Assembly (NCBI GenBank): GCA_022828595.1
Contig: JAKGHH010000002.1
Coordinates: 63,832,383 to 63,896,382 of the forward strand
Direction of reading: 5' to 3'
Length of the DNA: 64,000 nucleotides
DNA from: Nelumbo lutea
Taxonomy: Eukaryota > Streptophyta > Magnoliopsida > Proteales > Nelumbonaceae
The position numbers were made by a program, and so were the translations under genes. This document shows, in pieces, positions 1-11,559 of the stretch (the first letter of the stretch is position 1; each line of letters opens with the position of its first letter). Under the pieces are notes generated by a model, which was not told the origin of the DNA, searched no databases, and worked only from the letters and a program-made list of their open reading frames with translations.

Positions 1-1838
1 AGAAAATCATATTTTCAAGGATCAATCTTGAATCATAAACTAAACCAGATCTGAACCAAAAGGAGTAGGAGAGAGGTATACCTGATACGTAGAAATATTA
101 TCTCCCAACGAAGGTGTTCACGCCCAAGGAAGGATCCAAAGACTACTCCCACTGAAGATGGCACAGTGTAGGATGGAGCAGAATCAACAGTGTTCTTCTC
201 CAAGAACTCTGTCCTTCGCAAGAAACAACAGGATGGCACGTGAGCACAGCTTCCAATCAATTCTTTTACAAAAGAATTGATGTCAAGATCGAATCTTGAC
301 TTCTCCCACATAATTGGAGATCGAACTGGATGTCTGGCGGCTACAGGAATGAGTCAGCAAGAAAGATTTTCGCAGGGATTGCAGAAATCTTTCTGCTGTA
401 ATTTCAACTCTGAAGAGGACGTGAGTATGTCTCTCTAAAGGCTGCCGCCCCTTCCTTCTTTTGTAATCCGAAAAGATCAGCTCCTAATCCAATTAGGAGC
501 CGCTGATCCAAATCATATTTGGATTAGACATCCTTTTAGATGATAAGGATAAACCCTTATCTTATCTGTAGATTAGATCAGCCCTCTCCTAATCTCATTA
601 GGAGGTTTCTAGATTTGAATCATATTCAGATCTGGACTCTCTGAGTGGATAGGGTTAAGACCCTATCCTATCTGCTGATCCATCCCAGAATTCGCCTATA
701 TTTAACTCATTAAATAAGTCCAGTTCGAAATGGGCTTTAGGCCCATTAAGTTTATGTGCTCACTTAACCTTCCTAATTGCTGCCCAGTTGGGCTTCCTTG
801 TATGGCATGGGACCCAAGCATTGATCTACACATCAGCCACATGGGTTCGGCCCAGCCTTTGTTACAAGGCCTGGCTGAATACACTGTTATGGACAGTGCA
901 CCCCTTGATACCCATCAAATGGGCTCTATGGGCCCAACACTTACCCTAAGTGGTCCCTAGGCCAAGCCACCTTGTAACACCCAAGGACTATGGGCAAATG
1001 CAAGATTAGCCCATCAGGTATTATCCTTAATGGTCTTACACTTAACCTCTCAGCCCATAATGATCAAACACTGCCTGACAGGAGAGGACCTCACCCTTGG
1101 TTGCAAGGAACAGCGTTGCACTCTCTACTTATATGAATCCCAGGAATTAAAACATTTTTGCAAACATTTTAGAAACCATAATATATATACTTTTATATCT
1201 CATATAAAATATAATTTGTAAAACAAATCTCAACGATTGAAATCGGCTGCCGGCAGTCTTGGTTTCCATCAGTGAGAGTGCATCCCCGATCATTACCTTT
1301 GTCTAACAAAGGGGTTGATCATGTCACTCTGATCACCCACTCAGATGAATTCTCAGACTGTTCTAACATACCCAGGTTTTGGCCCCCACTAAGGATCTCA
1401 CTGATTGGTACATCAAAGACAGTCCAATCCGATACCTAGTGTAGTATAATAATCGAGTCAAGGGGTTGGGTGTAACTTTTCAGTTTTGCCCATCAATCTC
1501 CAAGGTCTAGGGCAATACTGAAATTTGGTCCAGTTCAAAGATTTAATTAATCCTACACTGAATGTGCCTAGGGTCTCACCCTGGTAGCTGAGACAGGTCA
1601 CCCCAACCGACTTGGTGGCACAACAGTGTCAGCCTTATCAGGATAGGTCTCCCTAGACCGACCTACTGGCTGTGAACATTCTAAACTAACACGAGTCTCA
1701 TTAAGTGCCCAGTTTAAGGGTATTACACAGAAACATACCAAGGGAACATGAATCAAATATGCACTTTTATTCATTTACAATAAACTCATAAAGTACATCA
1801 TTCTGATTGAAGCTAAGGGCATACAAAACTGTCCAACA
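1..1838 (-). mobile_element. Copia LTR, minus strand (same family as 39085-41033)
   Basis: The reverse complement of this stretch matches the long LTR at 39085-41033 almost end to end. The TG end of the LTR is at 1838 (ctgtccaaca on the plus strand), and about 110 bp of the LTR lie beyond the left edge of the window. To the right, RNase H sequence of another copia element starts at once, so the LTR was inserted into that element. It is either a solo LTR or the 5' LTR of an element lying to the left; the window cannot decide. It keeps the stem-loop cluster seen in the full-length copy (about 455-690 here). Short reading frames inside it are not genes. Confidence 0.9.
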
Positions 1839-1843
1839 GTAGT

Positions 1844-2556
1844 GTTCACTTAAAGAAACATGTAAGAAAACTTACTTAAAAAAAAGGAATATACAAGTAT
1901 AATTGGATCAATGTCTTACTTAATGAACCACACAAGACTAGATATAGCTATAGCTATGGAAAAATTAAGTCAGCATACTCATAATCTTGGAAATGATCAT
2001 TAGGAAGTTCTAGTAAGGTTGTTAAAATATTTAAAGGGAACTATAAATTTTTGTTTACATTACTCATGTTTTTCTCCTTTTTAGAAGGCTTTACTGATGT
2101 GAATTAGATTTCAGATTCAAAGGATAATACTTTCACCAGTGTATATGTTTTTACCTTAGGTGGGGGAGCAGTATCATGAAAATCGATAAAACAGTCGTGT
2201 AATACAAGCTCAACAATAGAGGCTGAATTTATTGCACTAGAATTGGTGGGATTTGAGGCAAAGTGGCTAAGGAACTTATTGGCAGATATACCACTTTGGC
2301 TATGACTGGTTTTGTCTATATCTCTTCATTGTGATATCCAAGTAGAAATAGCCAGAGTTAAGAACCATACTTATAATGGTAAAAAAAAGCATATTCACTT
2401 AAGGCATAACCTGTTAAGACAATACCTTAGAAAATGTACAATCGCTCTGGATTTTGTAAGGTCTGAAAAGAACATTGCAGATTCGTTGACCAAATCACAA
2501 ACTTTTGAGGTGGTTTATGAGGCATCGATAGGAATGGGTTTAAAGCCCGTTACATA
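1844..2556 (+). pseudogene. Copia reverse transcriptase end and RNase H, decayed
   Basis: Translated in shifting frames, this matches residue for residue the end of the polyprotein at 8150-8860. It starts with the region before the RNase H (tacaagtataattggatc resembles 8203-8220). The best-preserved piece is 2312-2557, with HCDIQVEIARVKN and ADSLTK, the C-terminal signature of copia RNase H. RNase H would remove genomic RNA from the cDNA hybrid during reverse transcription. Stops and frameshifts interrupt it, and a short insertion of A residues (gtaaaaaaaag) is present near 2380. It cannot be expressed as one protein. The boundary with the upstream LTR is sharp. Confidence 0.75.
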
Positions 2557-3068
2557 AGTCATTAGTGATGGACACCCAACCTATGTGAAAGGAGATCCCT
2601 GAATTAGGTTGAATCGGTAAAAATGAGTCGTTAGATGACTTGGGAAAGCACTATCATTTTGTGTCCCATTTCAGATGCCGAGGTAAGATAGTGCTCATTG
2701 TAATTTGAGGAGGTTGAGCATGGGGTTCTTTATCAATTAATAATAGTGTGTACAATGCACACTAAATAATTGACCTAAGTGAGTGTGAAGTGTGGCCGCT
2801 TCTAAGAGAGATCTAGGGTTGACTTTCTAAAACACTCATGATTCCAAGAGGGGAACAAGGCCGAAATGTTCCAATTGAGTTGGTTGGAAGGTTAGCTAGT
2901 TACGACAAAGAGAAAAGGTTGAAGGAGTCTGACTCGACTCGTACTTTGTAACATAACCAATCATACTTAAGTGTTGATTGAAGTCCAAAAGACATCACCA
3001 TGAATACTTTTTTCACTGTGATGCTTTGATTGTTTGATCTTCTTGTAATTTTGAATCTTGTAGGGGAT

Positions 3069-3847
3069 TGTTAGAGTGAGATTCTCCTCCCTCCATTGTA
3101 TTTTGAATTTTGTCTTTTCCTCTTCCCTCTCTTGAGTGCATGGGAAGACTCCTTGTCTCACATTGCTTGGGAAAGGAGTAGAGGTGGAGTATATCTATAG
3201 TTTTGCTCTCTTTATTGGTAGTGACTCATGGGAGGAAAGCATTATAGATATTCTCATGCACGTGAGGGGGGTTAGGGGTGCTTTTAACATGCGTGCTACA
3301 TTGGATGTTTTTGCTTTTGACTAATTTAAGCATTTCACTTCTAAATTTCAAATTTATTTTTTATTTTTTAAACCATTTCTTTTCTGGTTCGTGTTCCTTC
3401 CTCTCTATGTCTTTTCGAGTAGGTGCATTATTCTGAAGATATGTCTATTTGAAAGGACACCTCTGTGTCCATTTGGGTGATTGAGAACACTCTATAAAAG
3501 GAGTGCTGCTCAACCTAGATTTATACACCAATTCAACATTCGACAATCCTCTCTTCTCTTTCAATATGAGCATCATTCTTTGTGGTTCGCGGAGGTCTGG
3601 TAAGCGAGTGCACGTCTACCAATGGCCTGTGGACTGTTTTATCTTGGTGACCGATTTGCAATCACCCGACTGCATCGTAGGTGGCAAATGCAGTTTTAAG
3701 GAGAGTGACCAAGTGACACGTATCAACCCTCTTTCTCTCTACTAGTTCTTGGTTTCATAGTTCTGCAACACTTCACTCCTACAAGTTCTTGATTTGGAAA
3801 GTGATTACCGATAAGTTCCATTCTTCCTTCTTTATTATTTTCCAACA
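3069..3847 (+). repeat. LTR of copia A' (LTR1)
   Basis: Begins TGTTAGAGTG after a purine-rich taggggat and ends at CA (ccaaca, 3842-3847). It aligns with the LTRs at 4488-4913 and 9386-10208. Shared landmarks are gaagactccttgtctcac, gacacctctgtgtccatt and gtctggtaagcgagtgcac. The three copies stop matching at the same point (acaaca), which defines the LTR end. The reading frames inside it (3136-3324 and 3503-3745) are LTR sequence, not genes. Confidence 0.75.
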
Positions 3848-4487
3848 AAGAGTCCTGAATAACTATACCAAGACCTTCATGAAAATTATTTAAGGCACCA
3901 CCAAAATTGATTTTAACATGAGGAGGCATAATCCAAGACATTCCACCAAAAAGCATAGGGAGATGATCTGTTTTGAAGGACAGTTATTCTGAATGCCCTG
4001 TGAACTCAGAAGTTTTATGTCGAGAGTAATGTCTAATGGTAACCAAGGATCATACACAACATCCACAGACCAGCCATTACCAACGAGCCATCAGCAACCT
4101 TTGCAAAATAGATCCTTGCATTGAAGCATACTCTTCCAAATATGAGTGCAACGAGAATGTGACTCTACCGGTTGGATAAAAATTTTTAGTGTGATGGAGG
4201 TATTTAGATGCCAAAGACCTTAGCTCATAAGTGATCTCGTTTAGTAAAAAAAACACAACATATATTGTTTCATTTTTACAAGGGCGAAATTCAACTACCC
4301 AAATTCTTTAAAACCCAAACCACCCATACACTTTGGTTGGCAACAAGAAGACCAACTTTTAAGGTAGATGTGGCATTGATTAATGGAGTGACCCCACCAA
4401 AACTTATGAGCAAGAGATGTGAAATGAGTACAACAATGTGTTTTAGGAAAGAGCTTAGTAGACATTATGTAACTACAATGAGCACTA
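3848..4487 (-). pseudogene. LINE reverse transcriptase C-terminus and RNase H fragment
   Basis: On the minus strand, 4470-4290 encodes a stretch with FWWG followed by SW and then GGLGFKEF, the conserved end of plant LINE reverse transcriptase. Further on, 3956-3848 encodes VKINFGGALNN and GLGIVIQDS, the start of the plant LINE RNase H domain, where the usual Asp-Gly after the Phe is Gly-Gly. The domain is cut at 3848 by the copia LTR end. The stretch between is frameshifted. It continues the LINE piece that ends at 10209; some LINE sequence between the two seems to be missing. Confidence 0.75.
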
Positions 4488-4913
4488 TCCTGCACTGTTC
4501 TAAAGAGGCTCCTGTCTGAAAGGACACATCTGTGTCCATTTGGGTCTGAGAGCACTCAAAGAAGAGTGCTAATTGACTCCGTCAACACACAACATTTTCG
4601 ATAGTCTTCTTCTTTGTTCTCTCTATGAAATCTGAGCATCATCTTTTCTGTGGTTGGCGGAGGTCTGGTAAGCGAGTGCACGCCTATAGTGGCCTGTGGG
4701 CTGTTTTATGTTGGTGACCGCTTTGCGATCACCTGGCTGCACCATAGGGGGCAAATGCAGTTTTAAGGAGAGTGGCCAAGTGGCATGACTCGGCCCTCCT
4801 TCTCCCTGCAATTCTCAGTTCCGAGTTTTTGCAACATCACAACAGTGCAACTTCAGTTTGGAAAGCGATTATTGATAGGTTCCGTTCTATCTCTGCTTAC
4901 TATTTTTACAACA
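4488..4913 (+). repeat. 5' LTR of copia A, 5'-truncated (LTR2)
   Basis: Matches 9856-10208 and 3430-3847 from tgcactgttctaaagagg onward, up to acaaca at 4908-4913. After that point the three copies differ completely, so 4913 is taken as the LTR end. The first half of the LTR is absent and minus-strand LINE sequence precedes it. No tRNA-Met type primer site (TGGTATCAGAGC) follows, so this family's primer site is not obvious. Confidence 0.7.
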
Positions 4914-4996
4914 ATCTTAAAACCACATTTTTGGAACCTATCTCTGTTAACCCCTTCATGAGGAATCGGATACTGTCAATAGTTCTTCATTTCTTT

Positions 4997-5716
4997 ATGA
5001 TTGAACCTTTTAATGGAACCAACTACAAGCATTGGAGACAACACCTACTATTTTCCTTAGAGCAATTAGGGGTAGCTTTTGCCTTGACCGAACCAAAGCC
5101 ACTAAACGTGGAGGAACCAGCCTGTTCTGTTGCTGTAGAACACTGGACTACAGCCGACCACCTCTGCACCAACCATATCCTAAATTGCTTGTCCAATGAA
5201 CTGTACAATGTTTATTCTTCCTACATTTATGCCTATAAAATTTAGAATGCATTGGGCACTAAGTATGCTCTAGAAAATGCCGGGAATTAGAAATATATAA
5301 TTGCCAACTTCCTGCACTTCACCATGAAAGAAGACATGGATGTGTCTACCCAAATAGATGAGTTCAAAGTTCTTGTGGGGGAACTAACAAAGGAAGGCAT
5401 GGTACTGCCAAATGAATTCATTGCCGGTTCTCTCATAGAGAAACTACCACATACATGGAATGATTTCAAGACTATTATGAAGCATAAGTGGAAGGATGCT
5501 ATTTTGGACTAAGTAGTGGTTCGAATTAAGATAGAAGAAAAGAACAAAAAGAAAGATGAGGACCAGTTTTCCAAAACCAATTTGGTAGAGGAAAAGATTG
5601 CAAAATTCAAAAAGAACTTGAATGTGAAAAATGATAAGAAATTCAAGAAGCAACAAAAGAAAGGAAATTGCTATGTACGTGGCAAACCCAAACATTACAA
5701 GGACTACCGGAACTGA
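4997..5716 (+). pseudogene. Copia A gag (capsid/nucleocapsid) pseudogene
   Basis: The start at 4997 is chosen because MIEPFNGTNYKHW matches the conserved N-terminus of plant copia gag. The middle (5324-5512) carries IDEFKVLVGELTKEG and EKLPHTWNDFK, typical of the UBN2-type gag fold that builds the virus-like particle. The basic tail at 5640-5715 reads NCYVRGKPKHYKDY where a CX2CX4HX4C zinc knuckle is expected; the second and last cysteines are lost. Stop codons lie near 5243, 5287 and 5510. Packaging function is therefore gone. Confidence 0.8.
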
Positions 5717-5739
5717 AAGAATGACTCTGGGAAACCAAA

Positions 5740-7010
5740 AGTCTATTTGACTGAGGATGTTATCGCAGCCATGGTAATTAAGGTGAACTTTGTTGATAAG
5801 CCAAAGGAGTGGGTACTAGACACTAGTGCTACCAAGCACATATGGGGACCACAGTTCCTTCTATGAGTATACAACTTATACTGAAAGAGAGCAAGTCTTC
5901 ATGGGAAACTCACAAATTTCGAAGGTTATTGGCAAATGAAAGGTGCTCTTGAAACTAACTTCAGGAAAAATTCTAATGTTGAATGATGTGTTGCATGTAC
6001 CGGAGATCCGATAGAACTTGGTATCAGAAGCACTCCTCAACAAAATAGGGCTGAAACTCACATTTGAAGTAGACAAGGCTGTGTTGACTAAAAATAATGT
6101 ATTTATTGGAAAATGATACAATGCAGGAGGATTGTTTGTACGAAATATTTCCGATATTATTATGAATAAAACTGCTTCTTCTGCTTATATTGTTGAATAT
6201 TTTGATATTTGGCATGCTAGACTAGGACATTGTAGTGCTCCTTATTTAAAACGGATATATAAACTAGGAGGTTTGAATGTTCCTATTAATTTTACAAATG
6301 AAAGATGCCAAGTATGTGTAGAAGCTAAATTTACTAAGAAACCTCATAAAAGTGTACAAAGAGAAATTGAATTTTTACAACTTATACATAGTGATCTAGG
6401 AGACTTTAAGAAACCTCATAAAAGTGTACAAAGAGAAATTGAATTTTTACAACTTATACATAGTGATCTAGGAGACTTTAAATGTCATGAAACTAGGGGA
6501 GGAAAAAGATATTATATTACATTTACAGATGACTTCTCTAGATATGCAAAAGTATTTCTACTTAGATCAAAAGATGATGCTAATCAAGTTTTCATAAACT
6601 ACAAAACCGAAGTAGAAAATTAGTTAGGAAAGAAAATAAAAAGACTTAGAACAGATAGATGATCTGAGTATGATGGACAAACCATTAGAAAATTCTTTGA
6701 AGAAAATGGAATCATATATGAAACCACAACTCTCTATCAACCTGAATCTAATGAAGTTGTAGAAAGACTGAATAGAACATTAAAAGAAATGATGAATGCA
6801 ATACTGATTAGTTTAGGTGCACCTTTGAATTTGTGGGGGAAAGCAATCCTAACATCTTGTCACCTGTATAATAAAATACCACCCAAGAAGAAAGGACAAA
6901 TACCCTTTGAACCTTGGCATAACAGAAAACCTAGTTTGAACTATCTAAAAATTTGGGGCTACCTAGCAAAGGTTGGAATATCCAAACATAAAAGAAAGAA
7001 ATTATGACCG
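5740..7010 (+). pseudogene. Copia A protease and integrase, pseudogene with a 24-residue internal duplication
   Basis: Protease: WVLDTSAT at 5811-5830, where the D-S/T-G active site reads D-T-S. The GAG-pre-integrase zinc region follows from 6200 (WHARLGH, then CQVC). The integrase core begins at LIHSDLG, containing the first catalytic Asp. This Asp lies in a perfect 72-bp tandem duplication (6336-6479), so it is present twice. The second catalytic Asp region (LRTDR, near 6650) is followed by a stop and then SEYDG. The Glu region (VVERLNR, near 6765) is present. The IN C-terminal GKAILTSCHLYNKIP and LKIWGYLA follow. Stops and frameshifts separate the pieces. Confidence 0.8.
6336..6479 (+). 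repeat. Perfect 72-bp tandem duplication in integrase
   Basis: Bases 6336-6407 and 6408-6479 are identical as far as I can read. The unit is 24 codons, so the frame is kept, and the peptide from KKPHKSVQ to LGDF appears twice. It covers the junction between the zinc-binding region and the catalytic core, including the first catalytic Asp. The lack of differences suggests a recent event compared with the decay around it. Confidence 0.9.
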
Positions 7011-8860
7011 AAAACCTGTGACTGTGTTCATTGGATATGCACAAAACAGTGTGGCTTATCGGTTCCTCGTAATTAAAACAATAGAAAATATTATCAAAAA
7101 CAACAAAATAACAGTGTCCCTTGATGTAGTGTTCTTTGATCACATCTTTCCTTGGAGAAAAGAAACAATAAATAGGGAACCTTCCCAACACCAAATTAGA
7201 AAGCAAGAACAAGTGGATGCTCAAGGAGTCAGTACTTCACCTTGGCAAGAACCGGATTTAAGGAGAAGTAAAAGACAAAGAAAAGAAACAAACTTGGTGA
7301 CAGAATGTTCACATTTCTGGTGGACAATGACCTAGTAACCTATAAGGGAGATGTAACTTCACCTGATGCAATATTTTGGAAAGAAGCCATAAAAAGTAAA
7401 ATAGACTCTTTAGTCACTAATCACACTTGGGAACTTGTAGATCTCCCACCTGGAACTAAGGCACCAGATTGTAAGTGGATTTTTAAGAAAAAACTAAAAC
7501 CAGATAGAATAATAGATAAATTCCAAGCCAAATTAGTTGTTAAGGGGTTTAGACAAAAGAAAGATGTAGACTTCTTTGACACCTACTGCCCGGTTACAAG
7601 ATTAACAATAATTAGGGTTTTGCTTGCTATAACATCCATTTACAAACTAGTAGTTGATCCAATGATGTGAAAACAACTTTTTTGAATGAGGAATTAGAGG
7701 AAGAAATTTACATTAAGCAACTTGAAGGTTTCATAATGCCAGGACAAGAAAATAAAGTATGTAAATTAACTAAGTCTCTGTATGGCTTAAAACAAGCTCC
7801 TAAACAATGGCATGAAAAATTTGATAATGTGTTAGTAACTAATAGATATAGCAGAAATGATTCTGATTGATGTGTTTATAGCATATTTGAAAATAATAAA
7901 AGAGTCATGATCTGTCTATTTGTTGATGATATACTCATAATGGGAACTAGTCTAGAGGTAGTAAAAGAAAGAAAACAATTTATAACATCCAAATTTGATA
8001 CCAAGGACTTGGGTGAGGCTGATGTAATCTTGGGGATTAAAATCCATAAACAATAAGGAGACTTTATGCTCTCCCAATCAAATTATGTAGAGAGTATCCT
8101 TAGGAAATTTGGACACTATGATTGTAAACTGGTTAAAACACCTCTTGACTATAGTATTCACTTAAGGAAACATGTAGGAGAACCTGTTTCGCAAAAGGAG
8201 TATGCAAGTATAATTGGATCTGTATCTTATTTAATGATCTGTACAAGACCAGACATAGCTATAGCTGTGGGAAAATTAAGTCAGTATACTCATAATCTCG
8301 GAAATAAACATTTGAAAACTTTAGTAAGATTATTAAAATATTTAAAAGGAATCATAAATTTTGGTTTACACTACTTAGGTTTTTCCTCCTGTTTTAGAGG
8401 GCTTTACTGATGTGAATTGGATTTCAATTCAAAGGATAGTACTTCCACCAGTGGATATGTGTTTACTCTAGGTGGAGGAGCAGTATAATGGAAATCGGTA
8501 AAGCAGTCATGTAATACAAGTTCAACAATGGAGGCAGAGTTCATTGCATTAGAATTGGCAGGGTCCAAGGGAGAGTGGCTAATGAACTTGCTAGTAGATA
8601 TACCACTTTGGCCGCTACCGGTTCCGTCCATATCTCTCCATTGTGATAGCCAAGCATCAATAGCCAGAGCCAAGAACCATCCGCTTAAGGCATAACCTGG
8701 TAAGACAATACCTCAACGAAGGTACAATCGCTTTGGATTTTGTAAGGTCTAAAAAGAACCTTGCAGATTCATTTACCAAACCACAATCTTCTAAGGTGGT
8801 TTATGAGACATTGGTAGGAATGAGGCTGAAGCCCGTTACAATGTCATTAGTAATGGACAC
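7011..8860 (+). pseudogene. Copia A reverse transcriptase and RNase H pseudogene
   Basis: Landmarks in order: CKWIFKKKLKPD (7470-7505), FFDTYCPVTRL (7570-7605), where the last part of the family's F-S-P-V motif is changed, LTKSLYGLKQAPKQWHEKF (7768-7830), FVDDILIMG (about 7918), which contains the two catalytic Asp of the xxDD box, DLGEADVILGIKI, then the TRPDIAIAVGKLSQY region (8248-8292). RNase H continues to about 8860 with TSTSGYVFTLGGG, MEAEFIALE and HCDSQASIARAKN. At least five stops or frameshifts break the frame (for example near 7668, 7868, 8054 and 8486). Confidence 0.85.
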
Positions 8861-9385
8861 CCAACCTATGTGAAAGGAGATTCCTATAATTAGGTTGAAT
8901 GGGTAAAAATGAGTCGCTAGAAGACTTGGGAAAGCACTATCAATTTGTGTTCCATTTCAGATGCCGAGGTAAGATAATGCTCATTGTAATTTGAGGAGGT
9001 TGAGCATGAGGTTCTTAATCAATTAATAATAGTGTGTGCAGTGCACACTAAATAATTGACCTGAGTGAGTGTGAAGTGTGGCCGCTTCTAAGAGAGATCT
9101 AGGGCTGGCCCTCTAAAACACTCATGATTCCAAGAGGGGAACAAGGCTGAAATGTTCCAAAAAAAAAAAAACCTCTAAAGAAAATGGTAAATTGAGTTGA
9201 TTGGAAGGTTAGCTAGTTACGACAAAGAGAAAAGATTGAAGGATTCTAATTCCACTCATACTCTGTAACATAGCCAGTCATACCTAAGTATTGGTTAAAG
9301 CCCAAAAGACATCACCATGAATACTTTTGTCACCGTGAAGCTTTGATTGTTCGACCTTCTTGTAATTTTGAATCTTGTAGGAGAT

Positions 9386-9524
9386 TGTTGGAAGGGGATT
9401 CAAAATTTCAAGAATCTATCTCCTCCCTCTTGTTTTTAACTCTTCCCACCATTGAGTGAATGGGAAGACTCCTTGTCTCACATTGCTTGGGAAAGGAGTG
9501 GAAGTTGACTATATTTGTAGCTTT

Positions 9525-9561
<37 letters not shown>

Positions 9562-10208
9562 GGCTAGGAACCCATAGGAGGAGAGCATTCTAGATATTCC
9601 ATGCATGTGAAGAAGGGGTTGGGGGTGCTTTTCACACGCGTGTGCCGAGCTGAGCCGAGCCAGGCCAGGCTGGTTCGAATTAGGGCGTGGGCGCAGGTGT
9701 AGGTGCATGTACGTGTACATGCGATGCATCGAATCATTTTGTTTTAACTGAATTAAACTTTTTCAATTTTTAAAATTTTCTCTTCATTTTTGAATTCAAT
9801 TTTAAATAAAAAATGTTTTCTCCCATTCGTGTCTCTTCTTCCTGCTTGTGCCTCTTCGAACTGGTGCACTATTCTGAAGAGGCTCCTATCTGAAATGTCC
9901 ATTCGGGTTTGAGAGCACTCTTTAAGAAGAGTGTTGGCCGACCTAGTCAGTACACAACATTTTCGATAGTCTTCTTCTCTATTTTCTCCGTGAAAATCTT
10001 GGCGATCGTCGACCGTTTTGCGATCACCCGACTGCACCATAGGGGGCAAATGCGGTTTTAAAGAGAGTGACCAAGTGGCACGACTCAACCCTCCTCCTTG
10101 CAATTCTCAGTTCTGAGTTTCTGCAACAACATCACAGGAGTGCAACTTTGGTTTGAAAAGCTATTACTGATAAGTTCCATTCTGTCTCTATTTACTATTT
10201 TTACAACA
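9386..10208 (+). repeat. 3' LTR of copia A (LTR3)
   Basis: Begins TGTTGGAAGG after a purine-rich gtaggagat and ends acaaca at 10208. It is the longest copy of this LTR (823 bp) and includes a CT microsatellite at 9526-9559 that the other copies lack. After 10208 the minus-strand LINE resumes within the same reverse transcriptase domain, so the insertion is into the LINE. Confidence 0.75.
9526..9559. repeat. (CT)n microsatellite
   Basis: An uninterrupted run of about 17 CT units inside the 3' LTR of copia A. LTR1 at the same place has only ctctctttatt, so the run expanded after the copies separated. Confidence 0.95.
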
Positions 10209-10366
10209 ATACTTTTACTAAAGCAAATAGATGATTTGTTGTCCCGACTAGGAAGAAAAAGAATCCAACACCGATTTTAAATGAATGATCTCTTTCATGC
10301 ATGGAGTGGCACCCACAAATTAAGATGTCATCAGCATACTTAACATGATTAAGAGTCATAAACCAC
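10209..10366 (-). pseudogene. LINE reverse transcriptase core fragment with YADD box
   Basis: On the minus strand this encodes LNHVKYADDILICGCHS around 10350-10295. YADD is the polymerase active-site box of non-LTR reverse transcriptases, which copy LINE RNA at a nicked target. The frame is open across the box. The fragment is bounded by the copia LTR end (10208) and the TRIM (10367). It continues the reverse transcriptase N-terminal region at 10652-11250. Confidence 0.8.
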
Positions 10367-10646
10367 TCTCAAAGAACCATTGAACCTAAAAGCTTAAGCT
10401 GTTAAGTGAGGTCCTTGAATAGGTTTTATTCTCTAACATGACTCTCACACGAAAACTCATTGGGATTGAAGCATGGACAGTACAGGCCCACCCATACATT
10501 TTGTTGAAACTTAATTAATTATAATGGGGTGATGAAAATCTAACACTAGACCACTTGGTTAAAGTGGCTCTGATACCATCTCAAAGAACCATTGAACCTA
10601 AAAGCTTAAATTGTTAAGTGATGTCCTTGAATAGGTTTTATCAACA
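10367..10646 (-). mobile_element. TRIM (terminal-repeat retrotransposon in miniature), copy 1
   Basis: Two direct repeats of about 70 bp (10367-10438 and 10579-10646) flank about 140 bp. Next to the upper repeat, ggctctgatacca (10566-10578) is the reverse complement of the tRNA-Met primer site, so the element reads on the minus strand. A purine-rich tract borders the lower repeat on that strand (gtgtgagagtca). The flanks accac (10362-10366) and gccac (10647-10651) form a 4-of-5 target duplication. There is no coding capacity; it must be mobilised in trans by an autonomous LTR element. It is inserted in the LINE reverse transcriptase, just upstream of the YADD region. Confidence 0.85.
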
Positions 10647-10651
10647 GCCAC

Positions 10652-11250
10652 CAGCACCTAGACGAACTTCATGCATTTGTTTCAAGTGGAGATCATAAAG
10701 CAACATTCAAGATAGAACATTAAGAGCCAAGATGAACAAATAGGGCGATAGCGGACAATGGGGCAGTTATTATCTTATCCACAATCTTGTAATTTACATT
10801 AGTGAGACCAATGGGTCTATAATCATGCATTGATAGTTTCAGAACAGTCTTTCTTACGTATGAGCACAATGTTGGTGCCATTGATTTTGTTGATGAGAGT
10901 TGGATCAATAAAACAAGTTTGAATAAAAGAAACTGCACTTCAGACCAATTTTTGGTAAAAGATATATAGCAGGGATACCATCAGGGCCCGGGGATTTAGT
11001 GGGATCAATTGCAAAATTAAAGAGCATTTTGAATTTCTTTTACGTACGGTAGGTATACCACACATATATAGGAATTCATTGTCAGCAGGAGCAATAGACA
11101 AAGGAGCAAGTTCATGCTTTGGAAATTTGATAAATCTGGTGGTGCAGTGGAAGTGAATAGATTGGCATAATAATCTCGAATGAGAATTTCAATAGCATGC
11201 ATGTCATCATAAGTCCAAAGTCCATGTTCATCTTTCAAGCAACAAATTGT
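10652..11250 (-). pseudogene. LINE reverse transcriptase N-terminal part
   Basis: Minus-strand pieces read YDDMHAIEILIRDYYANLFTS (about 11205-11140), typical of the region before plant LINE reverse transcriptase, and then NDYRPIGLTNV-like sequence (HDYRPIGLTNVNYKIVDKII, about 10840-10780), the conserved first motif of the polymerase. A frameshift lies between the two. The next segment is on the far side of the TRIM, at 10366-10209. Confidence 0.75.
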
Positions 11251-11559
11251 ATTTTTTCATTTCCTATTGGGTGCAAATAAATGAAAAAAAAATTTACTAT
11301 TACGATCGCCTGCCTGAAGGCAGTTACATCGAGATCGTTGATGCTAATAAGCCTCCTCCATTTCCAGAAGATGTTCAAGATCAGAGATCAACTTCTTTTC
11401 TTCAGAAGAATGAAATACCATTAGCACGACCATGAGACTGTAAGGTAGCAATTTGGTCAAGCAATTGTAGCCGTTTGTGTTTGAGGTTGCCAACTTTATC
11501 TTGAGCCCACCAGTACGTGAAGTTTTTGAATACAAGCATTGGACTTAGAAAGAAAATCA

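Larger units (their letters stand above)
1839..3847 (+). mobile_element. Truncated copia element A' (RNase H end plus 3' LTR)
   Basis: Collinear with the 3' part of the copia at 4488-10208: end of reverse transcriptase, RNase H, post-coding spacer, then an LTR at 3069-3847. Everything upstream of the reverse transcriptase end is missing from the window, because the minus-strand LTR at 1-1838 interrupts it. The bases gtagt at 1839-1843 would be the target duplication of that LTR. At the right end the LTR stops at 3847 and minus-strand LINE sequence starts, so this copia was inserted into the LINE. Confidence 0.8.
4488..10208 (+). mobile_element. Copia element A, near full length, decayed
   Basis: Order on the plus strand: truncated 5' LTR (4488-4913), gag (from 4997), protease, integrase, reverse transcriptase, RNase H (to about 8860), spacer, 3' LTR (9386-10208). 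The domain order PR-IN-RT-RH places it in Ty1/copia. The 5' LTR lacks roughly its first 480 bp compared with the 3' LTR and is joined directly to LINE sequence, so no target duplication can be read. Stops and frameshifts are spread over the whole polyprotein. The same family supplies LTR pieces at 3069-3847 and 55200-55640. Confidence 0.85.
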
